Shown here: piece after piece, positions 34,082-44,641 of the stretch | Layout of the letters: each line of letters opens with the position of its first letter | Position numbering within the stretch: position 1 is the first letter of the stretch | Assembly (NCBI RefSeq): GCF_020906515.1 | Contig: NC_085849.1 | Span: 992,001-1,056,000, forward strand | DNA from: Vanrija pseudolonga | Lineage: Eukaryota; Basidiomycota; Tremellomycetes; Trichosporonales; Trichosporonaceae | DNA length: 64,000 nt | Direction: 5' to 3' | Notes under the pieces: generated by a model | Seen by the model: the letters and a program-made list of their open reading frames with translations, nothing else | Told to the model about the DNA's origin: nothing | The model's database searches: none | Program-made: the position numbers and the translations under genes

Positions 34082-35182
34082 CTACCAGGCCACGGGCCGC
34101 CCATTGCTTGGCTTGCCCTTGTTGCGACGGATCTTGTCCAGCTCCTTGGCCTGCCCGTGGGGTTAGTATCCATCTATCGCCTTAGTAGTCACTAGACACT
34201 CACCTTGCGCACACTGATGGTCGTCGTGTCGATGCCACCATACTTGTCCTCCTTGATCTTGCTCAGGCGGATCGGCCGGTTGCCGACGTACTTGCCTGCA
34301 GAGGTCAGTTATGAGTCTTGTTGGGCAAGCGGCTGCTGCACCACGCAACCCACCATCCATCTCCTTCCACGCCCTGAGAAAGTCTTCTGGGTCTTTGAAT
34401 GCGATAAAGCCGTACTTTGCCTGGTGGCGTCAGCTCGCGTTCCACCTCCAGCACCCACCTTCTGGCTCAGACGGTCGCGCACCACCTTGCACTTGCAGTA
34501 CGACGGGTATTTGCTAAATGCGTCGTCGAGGGTACGTTCACTGACGTCGTTGGAGACATCGCCCACGAACAAGCGGTACCATTCTGAAGAGTCAGCATGC
34601 TCCTCCGCCGCCGTCGCCGCCGCCGTCAACCGCCGCAACCGCCACTCCATCACTTCGATATGACTCACTGGGATCCCACTCAACCAACGTCGCATCCTCC
34701 CATACCCTGCCACCAGCCTTGCGGATGACGGTATCGCGACGCCCGACCGGGACCTGGGTCTTGGCCTTGCCTGTCGTCTTGGGCACCTCGGCGCCGGGGA
34801 CGTAGACCGACGACTGCTGGAGGAGCTCGGCGTCGAGGAGCTGCGGCGCACCCGCTCCGCCCGTAGACGTGCCGCCAGCGTGGATCCGGTACCCGTTGGC
34901 ATCGTACTGCACCTGCGACGATGCGGCCGACGACGATCCCGCGCCGTAGCTCGAGCTCGATGCAGCCGGCCCGTACGAGGAGGCATCGGCGCCGGCGTCG
35001 TACCCTCCCTGCTGAGCGTAGTACTTGACGGGGTCAGCGGCAAACATCGTCGTACTTTGTGTCTCGACTCACGGCTGCCCACTACACACGGCCAGATCAG
35101 CATAGATCGTACGACGGGGGTTGACACTTACCGCTGCTGCGCGCTCCGCCTCCGAGTATTGCTGTTGTCCGTTGCTTGCCAT
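34082..35182 (-). CDS. RBM42-like RRM protein
   Basis: Single-RRM RNA-binding protein; human RBM42 associates with hnRNP K and the spliceosome, and the fungal protein likely acts in nuclear RNA processing (inference from family). Exon 1 (35182-35132) reads MASNGQQQYSEAERAAA. The following exons give FAADPVKYYAQQGGYDAG, a Ser/Ala/Gly linker, RRDTVIRKAGGRVWEDATL, then the RRM: EWYRLFVGDVSNDVSERTL, AFSKYPSYCKCKVVRDRL, AKYGFIAFKDPEDFLRAW, KEMDGKYVGNRPIRLSK. The end is ELDKIRRNKGKPSNGRPVAW. The LFVGDxSNxV and KYGF(I/V)xFKDP segments with MDGKYVGxRPI are hallmarks of this family. The junction after exon 1 is not obvious; several acceptors compete. The gene shares a 186-bp divergent promoter with the PPR gene. 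Confidence 0.88.
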
Positions 35183-35368
35183 TGTTGTTTGTGGTTGAGA
35201 CGAAGAATGTCAACATTGCATTATGAAACTCGAGCATTTGTGGTTCAGTGGTGGTGAGTGATTTTGCTCCCGCTACCGATCGTCGCGATATCTTGGATTT
35301 TCCTTTTCGCGACGACCGACGACTGTCTGTTCAACTTTCCGAACCGTAACCCATACCCACAACAAAAC

Positions 35369-37226
35369 ATGGCGCTGCCTCTCCTCGCCAGGACGGCCCG
35401 CGCCGGCCAGCTGCGACAGCTGAGCACGACCGCTGTGCGCGCCGCCGAGGTCCAGCGGCAGATCCGCGCACCCAGGACGCCGGTACCCGAAGGTCTCCGG
35501 AGTGAGTTAGGCATCTGCGATCCGACCGACTGACCGGCAGAGCACACTGGGCCCGCCGTCCCCAAGCAGGGCCTGCCCGAGCTCATCAAGATGCTCACCC
35601 AGCTCAAGGCTACGAACCTCCAGCCCAAGCCTGCTGCATACCTTGCTCTCATGAACGCCGCGGCCGACTACGCCAACCGCCGGGGCAACAACAAGCGGGA
35701 GGTAGCAGAAGGCGAGGAGGCAGCCGACAAGTCGGTCCGCACGCTAGGCTTTGAGATCGCCCTCGGCGCCATGCGTGATGCCGAGGCTGGTGGCATCGAC
35801 CTCGGTGTCGAGGCGCTCGAGATCCTCTTCCGCGTGAGTGGCCCGGCCCTTTGGTGTATCGCTCGCTGACCTGACCCCCAGTTTGCCACTATCCACCCCG
35901 ACATCCTCCCGTCCCTTCTCATCGAGCTGGCGGGCAAGGGCACCGTGTCGCCCACGGCTGGCAACACGCTGGCCAACGCTGCCATCTTGTCGCGCTCGCT
36001 CGAAGAGCTTCTCGTCGTCGCGGTCGAAATGCTCCAGCACAACCTCATCCCCAGGCCCCACGTCGTCAGGCAACTTATCCGCAGTCTGTGCGAGTGGGGC
36101 CTGCCTCGCCTCGCGCTGCAGTTGATCCAGCGCTACGAGTCGATGCCTCAAGCGCCCAAGATTGACGTCGTGTCGTGGATCAACATTCTGACCGCAAGCG
36201 CCGAGAACCAATTCGTGGGTTGAGATAAATTTCGGTTCAGAGCTAACCATTCAGCTCGAAGGCGTCGAGGCTGCGTGGGCGCACGCCGTCGATACCAAGG
36301 CGTTTGCCCCCGACGAGGGTCTTATTCTCGCCGTGCTCGCTGTTGCCGGCCGCTGGGGCCGTACGGGCCTGGCGACGGAGGCACTCGGCCTGCTCCCTTC
36401 GCTCAACGTCGAGGCACAAGAGCACCACATGGCGCCGCTGCTGGAGGCGTTCTGTAACGAGGGCCGTGTGCCAGACGCACTCAAGGTCGTGTCGTCGCTC
36501 CGCGCGTCGGGCATCAACCCGACCCTCTCGACCGTGCGGCCGATTGTCAGGGTCTTGACCAACACTGAGATCGTCGACCAAGCGTTCTACGCGCTCGAGG
36601 ACATGCACAAGGAGGGCGAGGTTGTCGACGTTGCTGCTCTCAACGCAGTCATCTCGGCGTCGTCGCGCCTCGGCGACCTGCAGCGTGCGCGCGCGACTCA
36701 GCTTGCCGCGGCCGACCTGGACGTGACGCCGACGATTGAGACGTTCAACATTGTGCTCGAGGCGTGCTCGAGCGGCAGGCACCGCCACTTGGCCGACACG
36801 ATTCTCCAGGAAATTGCCGAGGCCGGGCTGCAGCCCAACCAGGCGACGTACGAGGCCATGGTGGGCGTGTGCCTCAGCGAGGTCGAGTACGAGGATGCGT
36901 TCCACTACCTCGAGAAGATGAAGGCCGCCGGATTCAAGCCCAGTTCGGCCGTCTACTCGCGCCTCGGGTTCAAGTGCGCGCGCAACAACGACAGCCGGTG
37001 GAAGCTGGTGTCCGAGGAGATGGGCCAGCTGGGCTACCGCGCGCGTGACTTTGCTGCTGAGTCCGAGAGCAAGCCGCGGGGACTTGGCGACGGCAATGGC
37101 GATGGCAGGCGGGCGGGTCAGCGCAACTCGACCCGGCGCAGGCAGGGCGGTGGGGGCGGTGAGGGGGGTGAGGGCGGCGGCCAGAGGCGGTCGAGGGGGC
37201 CGAGGGGGCCCAGGCGCAGCGAGTAG
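35369..37226 (+). CDS. Mitochondrial pentatricopeptide-repeat (PPR) protein
   Basis: PPR proteins bind organellar RNA and stabilise or activate translation of specific transcripts. The N-terminus MALPLLARTARAGQLRQL, with no acidic residues and repeated Arg, is a typical mitochondrial presequence. Short introns lie near 35.50, 35.83 and 36.21 kb; the last exon runs from about 36.26 kb to the stop. Helical-hairpin repeats include IDVVSWINILTAS, VVDVAALNAVISASSRLGDL, TPTIETFNIVLEACSSG, QPNQATYEAMVGVCLSEVEY and YEDAFHYLEKMKAAGFKPS. The protein ends in an Arg/Gly-rich tail (RRRQGGGGGEGGEGGGQRR and RGPRGPRRSE), an RNA-binding style extension. The target transcript is unknown. No closer named relative is recognised. 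Confidence 0.88.
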
Positions 37227-37480
37227 AGCGCGCGTCGCGTCGTAGACCAAACATGTATTGCATGGCATTGAGCAGGGCCAAGGCGTGCCAAGCAGCCGCA
37301 GGCTGCGAGGCAGGCGGCGAGGCTGGTTGTGGTAGTGCCTCGAAGCCGCGGCGAGCGGTGAAATCAGCATTACGTAACAATGACTGCCGATTTCTTTTGG
37401 ATGACGCCGGCCGGCATGGCGACTGACTAGTGCAAGAGGCGAGCAACGGCCTACGTCTCTTCACCACCATCGCAAGCACG

Positions 37481-37504
37481 CCGCCGCCGCCGCCGCCGCC
37501 GCCG
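37481..37504 (+). repeat. (CCG)8 microsatellite directly before a start codon
   Basis: Eight perfect CCG triplets end three bases before the MDM35 ATG at 37508. In the leader this could affect initiation. Confidence 0.95.
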
Positions 37505-37507
37505 ACA

Positions 37508-38495
37508 ATGCAGTGAGTAGTAGGCAGCGTCGCGCTGCGTACTTCTCCTCCGCCCGCTCGCTCGCTGACGCTCGCTCGCGCGCACGCAGGTCCCTAGCGG
37601 AAGAATGCACGCCCCTCAAGCAGCGCTACGACTCGTGCTTCAACCTCTGGTTTGAGGGCTATCTCCAGCCCGCGCTCGACAGCGCGTCCTTGGCGAGCCG
37701 GAGCCGGGCCGAGCTGGAGCTGGCGGCTCTCACCACCACCACCTCCTCCTCCTCCTCCTCTTCCTCCTCTCCCACCTCAACCCCCTCGACCCCCTCGACC
37801 CCCGCCCCCGCGCAGCCGGCCGCCAAGGCCCCCTTCCACCTCCCCAAACTCGCGCCGCGCCTGCCAACCTCGTGGGCGACGAGCTCCGCCTTCCGCTCCC
37901 GCCCCGCCCCGACGGCCTCGCCAGATGCCAATGCCCACCATAGCGCGGGCGCCGAATCCCCCGCCGACGACATGGTGTCCGCCGCGCATGTGCACCACTC
38001 GGCTGAGGAGGCCGAGCCCCTCGACACGACTGGCCTTACGCGCGCGCAGATCAAGGCGGCCGAGTATGAGCGGTATTGCGGGGCTGCTTGGCGCGAGTAC
38101 CAGGGATGTTTGAGGGTGAGTCTAGCGCCGAGCGGCGCCCGAGGCGGCGCGAGGCGGCGCAAGGGGCGTTGGTTTGTCTGGAGAGAAGAGTTGGTCGGGG
38201 AGGGAGGAGGCGCAGACTGGGCGGTCTCAGCTCTTCCTCCCCAGAGCTGCGGAGTCGCCTGTCTCCTCGCCGATCGCGCCGAGGCGCCGAGGAGAGCATG
38301 TCACGCAGCCCACACACCCACACCCCCACACCCCGCTCGCTCGCTTCGCTCGCTCACGCTCTGCAGAAAGCAATCGCCCAGAACACCAACCTCACCACCC
38401 TCCTCGACCAAGCCCGCGAAGAGCACCCCCTCCACACCATGAACGGGCTCGAGGGCACCGCATGGGACCCCAACAACAAGGGCACCACGGACTGA
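37508..38495 (+). CDS. MDM35: Mdm35/TRIAP1-like twin CX9C protein with a large internal insertion
   Basis: Mitochondrial intermembrane-space chaperone that partners Ups/PRELI phospholipid-transfer proteins. Exons 37508-37512 (ATGCA only), 37590-38115 and 38367-38495. Spliced: MQSLAEECTPLKQRYDSCFN, with the first CX9C motif (C-TPLKQRYDS-C), and later YCGAAWREYQGCLRKAI with the second (C-GAAWREYQG-C), running into AIAQNTNLTTLL. This matches TRIAP1/Mdm35, which is normally only about 75-90 residues. Here the two motifs are separated by about 150 residues, rich in Ser, Thr, Pro and Ala, instead of a short loop. The second intron is 251 nt, one of the longest in the window. The CX9C identity is firm; import and function with the insertion intact are inferred. 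Confidence 0.85.
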
Positions 38496-38562
38496 GCAGC
38501 TAGCAGCTAGCACGCAGATAATTGCATTGTAACATATGGATACCACTCTAGGAGCAGAGGTT

Positions 38563-39964
38563 TTACGCACGCGACGCCTTGACAATGTCCTGGTACGTGC
38601 AGAGACGGAGCAGGTTGCGCTGCAGCATGGCAATGGTCATGACGCCGACACTTGGGACGTAGATCGAGGCCTGGGGGTGTCAGTGGGGGTGTGGTGTGGG
38701 GGTGGGTGGTGGTGAGGAGCGAGAGAGGGACAGGTCGTGTCCCTCCCTGGCTATGCCTCGCCCTGCGGGCTCGGCTGCTCGGCCGGCCACCCGGCGCCGG
38801 ACTCACCCGCTCGCGAACATCCGCCTCAAAGTTCTTCTCGCCCGCAACATTAACACACACGCAGCCGTCCTTGAGCTGCGCGGTGGGCACCTTGAACTTG
38901 TCGCTGGGGACTGCCGAGATGACAACGTCGGAAATGGCGAGGCACTGTTCCAACGTGTTGTCCGTCTTGTTGCTGACGTGGTGCGCGTTAAACTTGGACT
39001 TTGCTTCTCCCGTGGGGCGCTTGGAGAACTCGACGACCGAGTCAATGTCGACCGAGAAGACACGCGCGCCGTCGTTGGCGAGCAGGGCGGCGAGCGGGCG
39101 GCCAACGACCTCGGAGCGGTTGACGACCGTGATGACCTTGCTGCGCGGTTGTTAGTCACCCTCCACCACGCGTTGTCACCGCCCGCACTTACCCGCGCGC
39201 GCGGTCACCATATGTCAGAAGCGGGTTGTACACGCCCACGTGCTCGAGCACCTTGACAATCGCCAGCGGCGTGCACGGCAGGATCGACTTGACGGTGCCG
39301 GGAGGGGGCTGGTCGTCCTTCTTGGGGTCGGTGCTCTGCGGCAGGTGCGATGCTGGGATGGGGCGGAGGGTAGCGGGCGAGATGAAACGGATGCTGCGGG
39401 TGTCAGTCACCTTACGAGTTCTCTACTCACTTGTGGTACAGGTTGAAGAGGAACTGGTGGTTGAGGCCCTCGACGTCCTTGACGGGGTCGACAACCGACT
39501 GGAGGTACTGGTCTTGGCGGTCGCCGTAGATGGGGTAGTAGACCATGATGCCGTCGACGTCGTCGTCCTCGTTGGCCTGGCGAGCGTCAGAGGCTAGGTC
39601 AGGCAGCCGTACCCACCTCGAGTATAGCCTCCTCGACTCCGATGCCGACGCCCTCGCCGTCCATGCCCTCGCGAGCCTGGCCGACAAAGCGCAGCTCAAA
39701 GTTGATGCCAATCTGCTCGCAGGCACGCTTGGTGAACTAGGACGCGCGGGTCAGTATCGCAGCGACGAGACACACACCACCCACCTCGGCATAACTCCTC
39801 GCGTCCTCCTTCTTGGTCGCGAGAATGCCGACGAGGTGCGGCGGGCGGCCCTTGAAGCGGTCGGCAGAGATGTCCTGGATGAGCTCGGTCTTGAAGGGCA
39901 CGACGACCTTGGAGGCGGTGACGAGCACGCCCTGGGGCGCGGACGGGGCAGCAGCGGCGGACAT
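38563..39964 (-). CDS. MTD1: NAD-dependent methylenetetrahydrofolate dehydrogenase
   Basis: Cytosolic one-carbon enzyme oxidising 5,10-methylene-THF to 5,10-methenyl-THF with NAD+, feeding purine synthesis. Six exons on the minus strand from 39964 to the TAA at 38563. The reading is APQGVLVTASKVVVPFKTEL, RPPHLVGILATKKEDARSYAE, FTKRACEQIGINFELR, DDVDGIMVYYPIYGDRQDQY with LQSVVDPVKDVEGLN, KSILPCTPLAIVKVLEHVGV, then the Rossmann part VITVVNRSEVVGRPLAALL and VFSVDIDSV. It continues KTDNTLEQCLAISDVVISAV and ends PSVGVMTIAMLQRNLL. This is the monofunctional MTD1 type rather than the trifunctional C1-THF synthase: no synthetase domain follows. The gene converges with MDM35, 67 bp apart. Confidence 0.95.
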
Positions 39965-40819
39965 TGCGGCGGTGGGTGGGTGTGGGTGTGGGTGATGTTT
40001 GTGGTGCAGAGTGCGATGCGCGATGTGTCCCGGGGACTGACGGGCTCGCCGCGATCGATGCCTGGCTGCCGTCGCTGCCAGCTACGGATGACGGCTGCCC
40101 TCGCTGCTGCGTTGCCATCAGAGATTGCTGAAAATCTAAGTCACGTGATGTACCACGTGGGCTGTTGTGGCCCCGTGCCTTGGCGGCATGGCTGTCCCCA
40201 TCAGATCCAGCCAGCCTGGCCGGCCGGCGTCACTCGCACTCCGCCGGATCGTGCTTTGCTTGTTGCTGGCGTCGGCGGCGTCGGGGCAAGCTGAATGGCC
40301 ATCCGTGTTTTGTCAACCCCGACTTACTTTAAACAAGCTCTCTTTACAAAGTCGCGCGACAACTGCGAGCGACAGACTCCTCCTCCAACTCTATCACTGC
40401 TCGTTACATTTAACCCATCACCCCTTCCACTCCTTTAACCTCGCTCGCGGCGATCATCGTCGCCCCATCACGTCACCGTCGCCGCAATCACCCACCTAGA
40501 TAACCGTTGACACGGTCACGACCACCAACCACCCAACCAACCAACAAGACGCGTCGACCACACCAACGTCGCCCGTCCATTCATTCCCCACATTCCCCCG
40601 CTCGCTCGCCCGCAGTTGGATCTCTCTACACACGCCTCCAAAGTCTTGATACCACTGCAACTCATTACCGCAGCCGCGTGCATCGCATCACATCGCATAC
40701 AATCCGGCCCCAAACATCCCCGGCGCTTGGGTCCCTCACCACTCTTGCCCACACGCCCGTTACCCGGCTACTCGCTAATACCCATTTCGGCCAGCGACTC
40801 CAGCTACGTCCTCGCCAGC
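39965..40819. other. Divergent spacer between MTD1 and GPI12
   Basis: Shared promoter region. Around 40.13-40.16 kb lies CACGTG (twice within AGTCACGTGATGTACCACGTG-like sequence), an E-box that basic helix-loop-helix factors such as Cbf1/Pho4 types bind. The GPI12 side is C/A-rich with short CCAAC repeats. No gene is supported. Confidence 0.45.
40142..40159. promoter_or_regulatory. Paired CACGTG E-boxes
   Basis: Two CACGTG hexamers lie 12 bases apart (first bases 40142 and 40154) upstream of MTD1. Cbf1/MET28-type control of one-carbon and sulfur genes uses this hexamer in yeasts; use here is inferred, and single hexamers are frequent by chance. Confidence 0.35.
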
Positions 40820-42223
40820 ATGTCATTCGTCGAGACGGCGCGCACCGTCGCGGGCTACCTCAACCCATCACTCCCATTCCCGTTCAACTATGTGGGTAGC
40901 TTGCCCGCTTACTTGCCGCACGGATGAAACGTGCACGTTCTCGGGCGGTCGCTCACCATCATGACGCAGATCCCCTTATTCTTCCGCCTCTTGTCAGTCC
41001 TCCTTGCGGCGCCCTTCCTCGTCTTCATCGCGCTCGACCTCATAGCATATGGTGAGCATGCACAGCAGGCAGAACTGACCCCCTCAGCCATCGCGCGTAC
41101 CCTCCACCTCTCCATGTCGCAGCTGCGCGTGCCGAGGTCACCACCTTCGGTGCCTCGCGAACTCGTTGCCGACGACAAGGACGACGACGACTTTGACAGC
41201 CCGATCGTCGACGGGCTCGAGTCGTCAACGGGCTCGCCGGTCGCAAGAACTCGCAAGCTGGAAGAAGGCAGCAAGGGCCAGGCTGCTACTGGCCCGTCTC
41301 TCGCCAGCCGGCTCATCCTCCCAATCTCCTCTTTGGTCGTCGTGCTCGCCATCTTCCTCCAGCTCACGAGCAGCACCAACAACGTGAAGAACTCGACACG
41401 CTTGGCCGCCCTCAATGGCGAGGCTCCGCCATACGCGCTCATCCTCACCGCCCACCCAGACGACGAGGTCATGTTCTTCGCGCCCACAATCCTCAACCTC
41501 GTCGCGACCGGCTGGTCGATCCTTGGAGTCTGTCTCTCGTCCGGTACGCGTCACAGAGATTACCCACGTGCTGACCGACTCAGGGAACGCCGACGGGCTT
41601 GGCAGCACACGAGTTCAGGAGTTGTACGACAGCTACCGCATTCTCGGCGTACCGCAGGACCAGGTGGTCATTGTTGAGCACCCGTGAGTGGCAGAGAATG
41701 TGGGCAGTGCCACAACCCCTAACCTCCTCAGCCAACTCCAAGACAGCCTCACTACGAGCTGGGACGGACAGGTCATTTTCAACGACGTTCTTGCGCCTCT
41801 GCTGAGGAAGGGTATCACTCATGTAAGCCACCGCCACTCTCAACTGCCCTAACATGCCGCCAGATCATTACATTTGACAAACAAGGCGTCAGCGGTCACC
41901 CAAACCACGTCTCCTTGTCCACAGTCAACAAGTTCTTCCCAGAGGACGTGAAATACCTGCCCGAATTCATCACGCTTGAGTCTCCATCACTCGCCGCAAA
42001 GTACACGAGTGCTCTCTGGGCCGCGTTTTACGCGCTCCGCGACTGGGCCCGCATCGAGGAACCCGTCGAGCCCGGCCTTGGCCTGACTTTTATCGCCTCG
42101 CCGTCCCAGTACCTCCGCGGCGTGAGGGCCATGCTTGCGCACGAGACGCAGATGGTGTGGTTCCGCTGGCTCTACATTTCCTTCTCGCAGCTCATGTGGG
42201 TAAACCAATTAGTGTCCAACTAG
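40820..42223 (+). CDS. GPI12: N-acetylglucosaminyl-phosphatidylinositol de-N-acetylase (PIG-L/Gpi12)
   Basis: ER enzyme performing the second step of GPI-anchor synthesis, deacetylating GlcNAc-PI. Exon 1 is 40820-40891 (MSFVETARTVAGYLNPSL and on), joined to 40970 (IPLFFRLLSVLLAAPFLVF). A 36-nt GTGAGC...CAG element at 41052-41087 is probably an intron but keeps the frame if retained. The metal-binding motif AHPDDEVMFF follows two hydrophobic stretches, and GVSGHPNHVSL supplies the second conserved block. Late introns fall near 41.54, 41.68 and 41.82 kb. Compared with yeast and human enzymes, which have one N-terminal membrane anchor, this protein has an extra N-terminal hydrophobic segment and an acidic linker (about 130 residues before the catalytic domain). 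The catalytic identity is firm; the topology is inferred. Confidence 0.92.
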
Positions 42224-42406
42224 GTTGGCGTTGTAGCTAGTATAGCTGTTGCATTGTGAATCTGCTCGGGATAACGTTCATATGACATGAAGAGTACTGA
42301 TGATCTATGACAATGATGGAGTGAACATGGGGGCGGACGGGACAACTTGGGAGATAATGATGATGGTGCGGCTTTCTGTGTTTGGTGGCGCCAGTGTGAA
42401 CGCTGC

Positions 42407-44641
42407 TCACATCGCCTGGGCGGCGTTCTCAGCATCGGCCAGCTCAGTGGCGGTCTTTTCGGGGGTTTGCTTGGGAGAGTTGCGAATTGTGAACTTGGGC
42501 GGCGAGAACTTGGTGCAGAGATCGCCCAGGAACTCATCCGTGTATGGCGACGGAGGGCCGCTCTGTTCCTCGGCGAGCTCGGCTTCAGTAGCTTGCCAGA
42601 AGTTGGGAAGGACATCTGATGGTCAGAACTACCCCTCCGTACTCGCACCCACAATCCTTCATCTTAGCAATCCAGAAAGTCTCGTTGTCATTGATCTTGA
42701 TCTCGGCCCAGCGACCACGGATGCCCATGCCGATGATCCAATCGTAGTTCTCGTGGTTGAGAGTGGAGAGGTCGACCCAGATGTCAATCTCCTCAGGCGT
42801 CTCCACAGTGTCCTGCTCGAGCTCGAGAGGCATCTCCTCTTCGGGCTCGTCAAAGTCTGCCACCTTCTCGATATCGGTCTCCAGCGTCGGGTCGCGGCGG
42901 GAACGCCACTGCTCCTGCTCAGTGAAGGGAGCGGGGACGGTGCGCAAACGGTGGTGAGTAGTCTTGAAGTCGGGACGGTCTGGAGACGACTTCTCGGGGG
43001 AAAAGACGGCGACCACACGACGGCGACCGAAGGCAATGTAGTTGTTTAGCATCGCCTTCGCGGGGTAGAATGGCTTGAACAGATTCTTGAGCTCCTTCTC
43101 AGCTGAGATATTAGCACACCTTCGACGCCCCACGCTCTTCTACCCACCATCCGCAGGCGACACGTTCAAGATGGGGCGAATGTCGGCGTAATCAAAGACG
43201 ACGGCGCCATCCTTGTCACGGGCTACGTAAAGTTAAATGGGCACCATCCATGGCCACTCACCAACACTCCAGCCGCCGTCATCCCCCTCGGTGTTGGCAC
43301 CACCACCTTCAGAGCTAACGGGCCCCACAGGCTGGCCCAGAGGCCTATTGCGGTAGGAGCCCCCGTAGCGAACCCAGCTGGAATAGTTGAGACCCTTACG
43401 GGCCTCGATTAACTCTTCGACTGTGAAAGCATTCTTGATCGCCTGTGGGGCAGAGCGAGCCAACTTGGCTGCGCGGTGAAACTTGGGCGCGAGGTGAGGC
43501 TCGTTCAGCACCTCGTAGTGGTCGAGGGAAGAGAGGAAGGCAGCAAATATCTCTGAGACGAATTAGGAGGTTTCCGCGGTTGCCAGCTCTGACACTTGCC
43601 TGCAACGGCCACAGCGGCCTCAGCATCCCTGTCGGTGTCAATACCCGAAGTGCGCGAGTCCAATGACGTACCAAAGCGAGGTGACTTCAAGCGGGGCTGA
43701 GCTAGCCTCAGGATTGGCCACAGCTGGTGTACGGCGACGGACTGCGCCAGCCTCGCGACGAGCAATAGCCAGGAGACCACGAACGGAGCGGTCGGTGTAG
43801 CGAAGGAGAGGGCACGACTCATGCTTGCCGGGGTTCGCATTCCAAGCGTCGAAGTCGGCACCGGAAGACGTCCGCTTCTCGTTGGTAGATGGTTCGTAGA
43901 ATTCGGCATCGGGGCCGCTGCCCGGCCAATGCTGGACGGAATGCCTCCTCTGGAGGTCGAAGATGCCGCGAACCTGCCATCGTCAATAGAGAGCTTGTTG
44001 TGCCTGCCGGGTTCGTACCGTGGAAAAGGCCGAAGCAGAGACTTTGGGGCCAAACTGGAAAATAGGGGCCCTCGAGTGCCAGAAGTCAATGGTGGCGTTC
44101 ACCACTGAGCGTGAGCAAGGTCTCAGGTGTCTAGATCACCTACACCTGTTGTAAGGAGGAACAGCGCTGGACGCAAGTCAGTACACAATTGCCGGCGTGT
44201 GCGTGACACCTACGGATCAGTATTGACGAGGCAAGTATAGGGGGGCTCCTCCCAGCCGCTGCCTTCGATACCAATCTTGAAAGAGTCCTCCCGGCGAATT
44301 TGAGTGAGCTTGCCTTCGATCACCTTGTACTCGCGATGCTCTGGCAGCGGAGTGGGCTTCGACTCGGGACTCGTGTCCACGAATCGCTGGCCGTACGAGT
44401 CGCGGCCATGCTGGAGGACGTCACGATGGTAGTCGTAGAGGTCATTGCGGTAGGTGGAGGCGCTGACACTGACGTCAGGAGGGGCAGGAACCGTGATAGG
44501 GGTGTTGGGGTTGAGCCGCGACCACTCTGCAAAGGTCAAAGGGGGTGGGCCCTCGGCATCGGGACCGGTGGAGGCCGTATCAGCAACCTGGCTGTCACTG
44601 GGGGTCGCCGACAAAGTGTTGACAGTGTTGTCCACAGTCAT
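42407..44641 (-). CDS. Unrecognised multi-exon protein, divergent from chitin synthase
   Basis: I do not recognise the family. About eight or nine exons join with good splice sites. It begins MTVDNTVNTLSATPSD, then PPLTFAEWSRLNPNTPITVP, YRNDLYDYHRDVLQHGRD and KVIEGKLTQIRREDSFKIG. The middle has ATIDFWHSRAPIFQFGPKV, FDAWNANPGKHESCPLLRYT, DAEAAVAVAEIFAAFLSSLD and EELIEARKGLNYSSWVRYGG. The C-terminal third reads KAMLNNYIAFGRRRVVAVFS, EEIDIWVDLSTLNHENYDWI, GMGIRGRWAEIKINDNETFW and ends KQTPEKTATELADAENAAQAM. There is no signal peptide or membrane helix; composition suggests a globular intracellular protein of roughly 600 residues. One exon is only 29 nt (43628-43600) and is followed by a GC-AG intron. 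Junctions around 44.11-44.21 kb are unclear. It shares a 575-bp promoter with the chitin synthase gene. Confidence 0.7.

Noticed and set aside
36243-37370. A 375-codon minus-strand open frame
   Set aside because: It is antisense to the PPR gene, whose mitochondrial presequence, repeats and introns are convincing; the antisense frame reflects codon bias.
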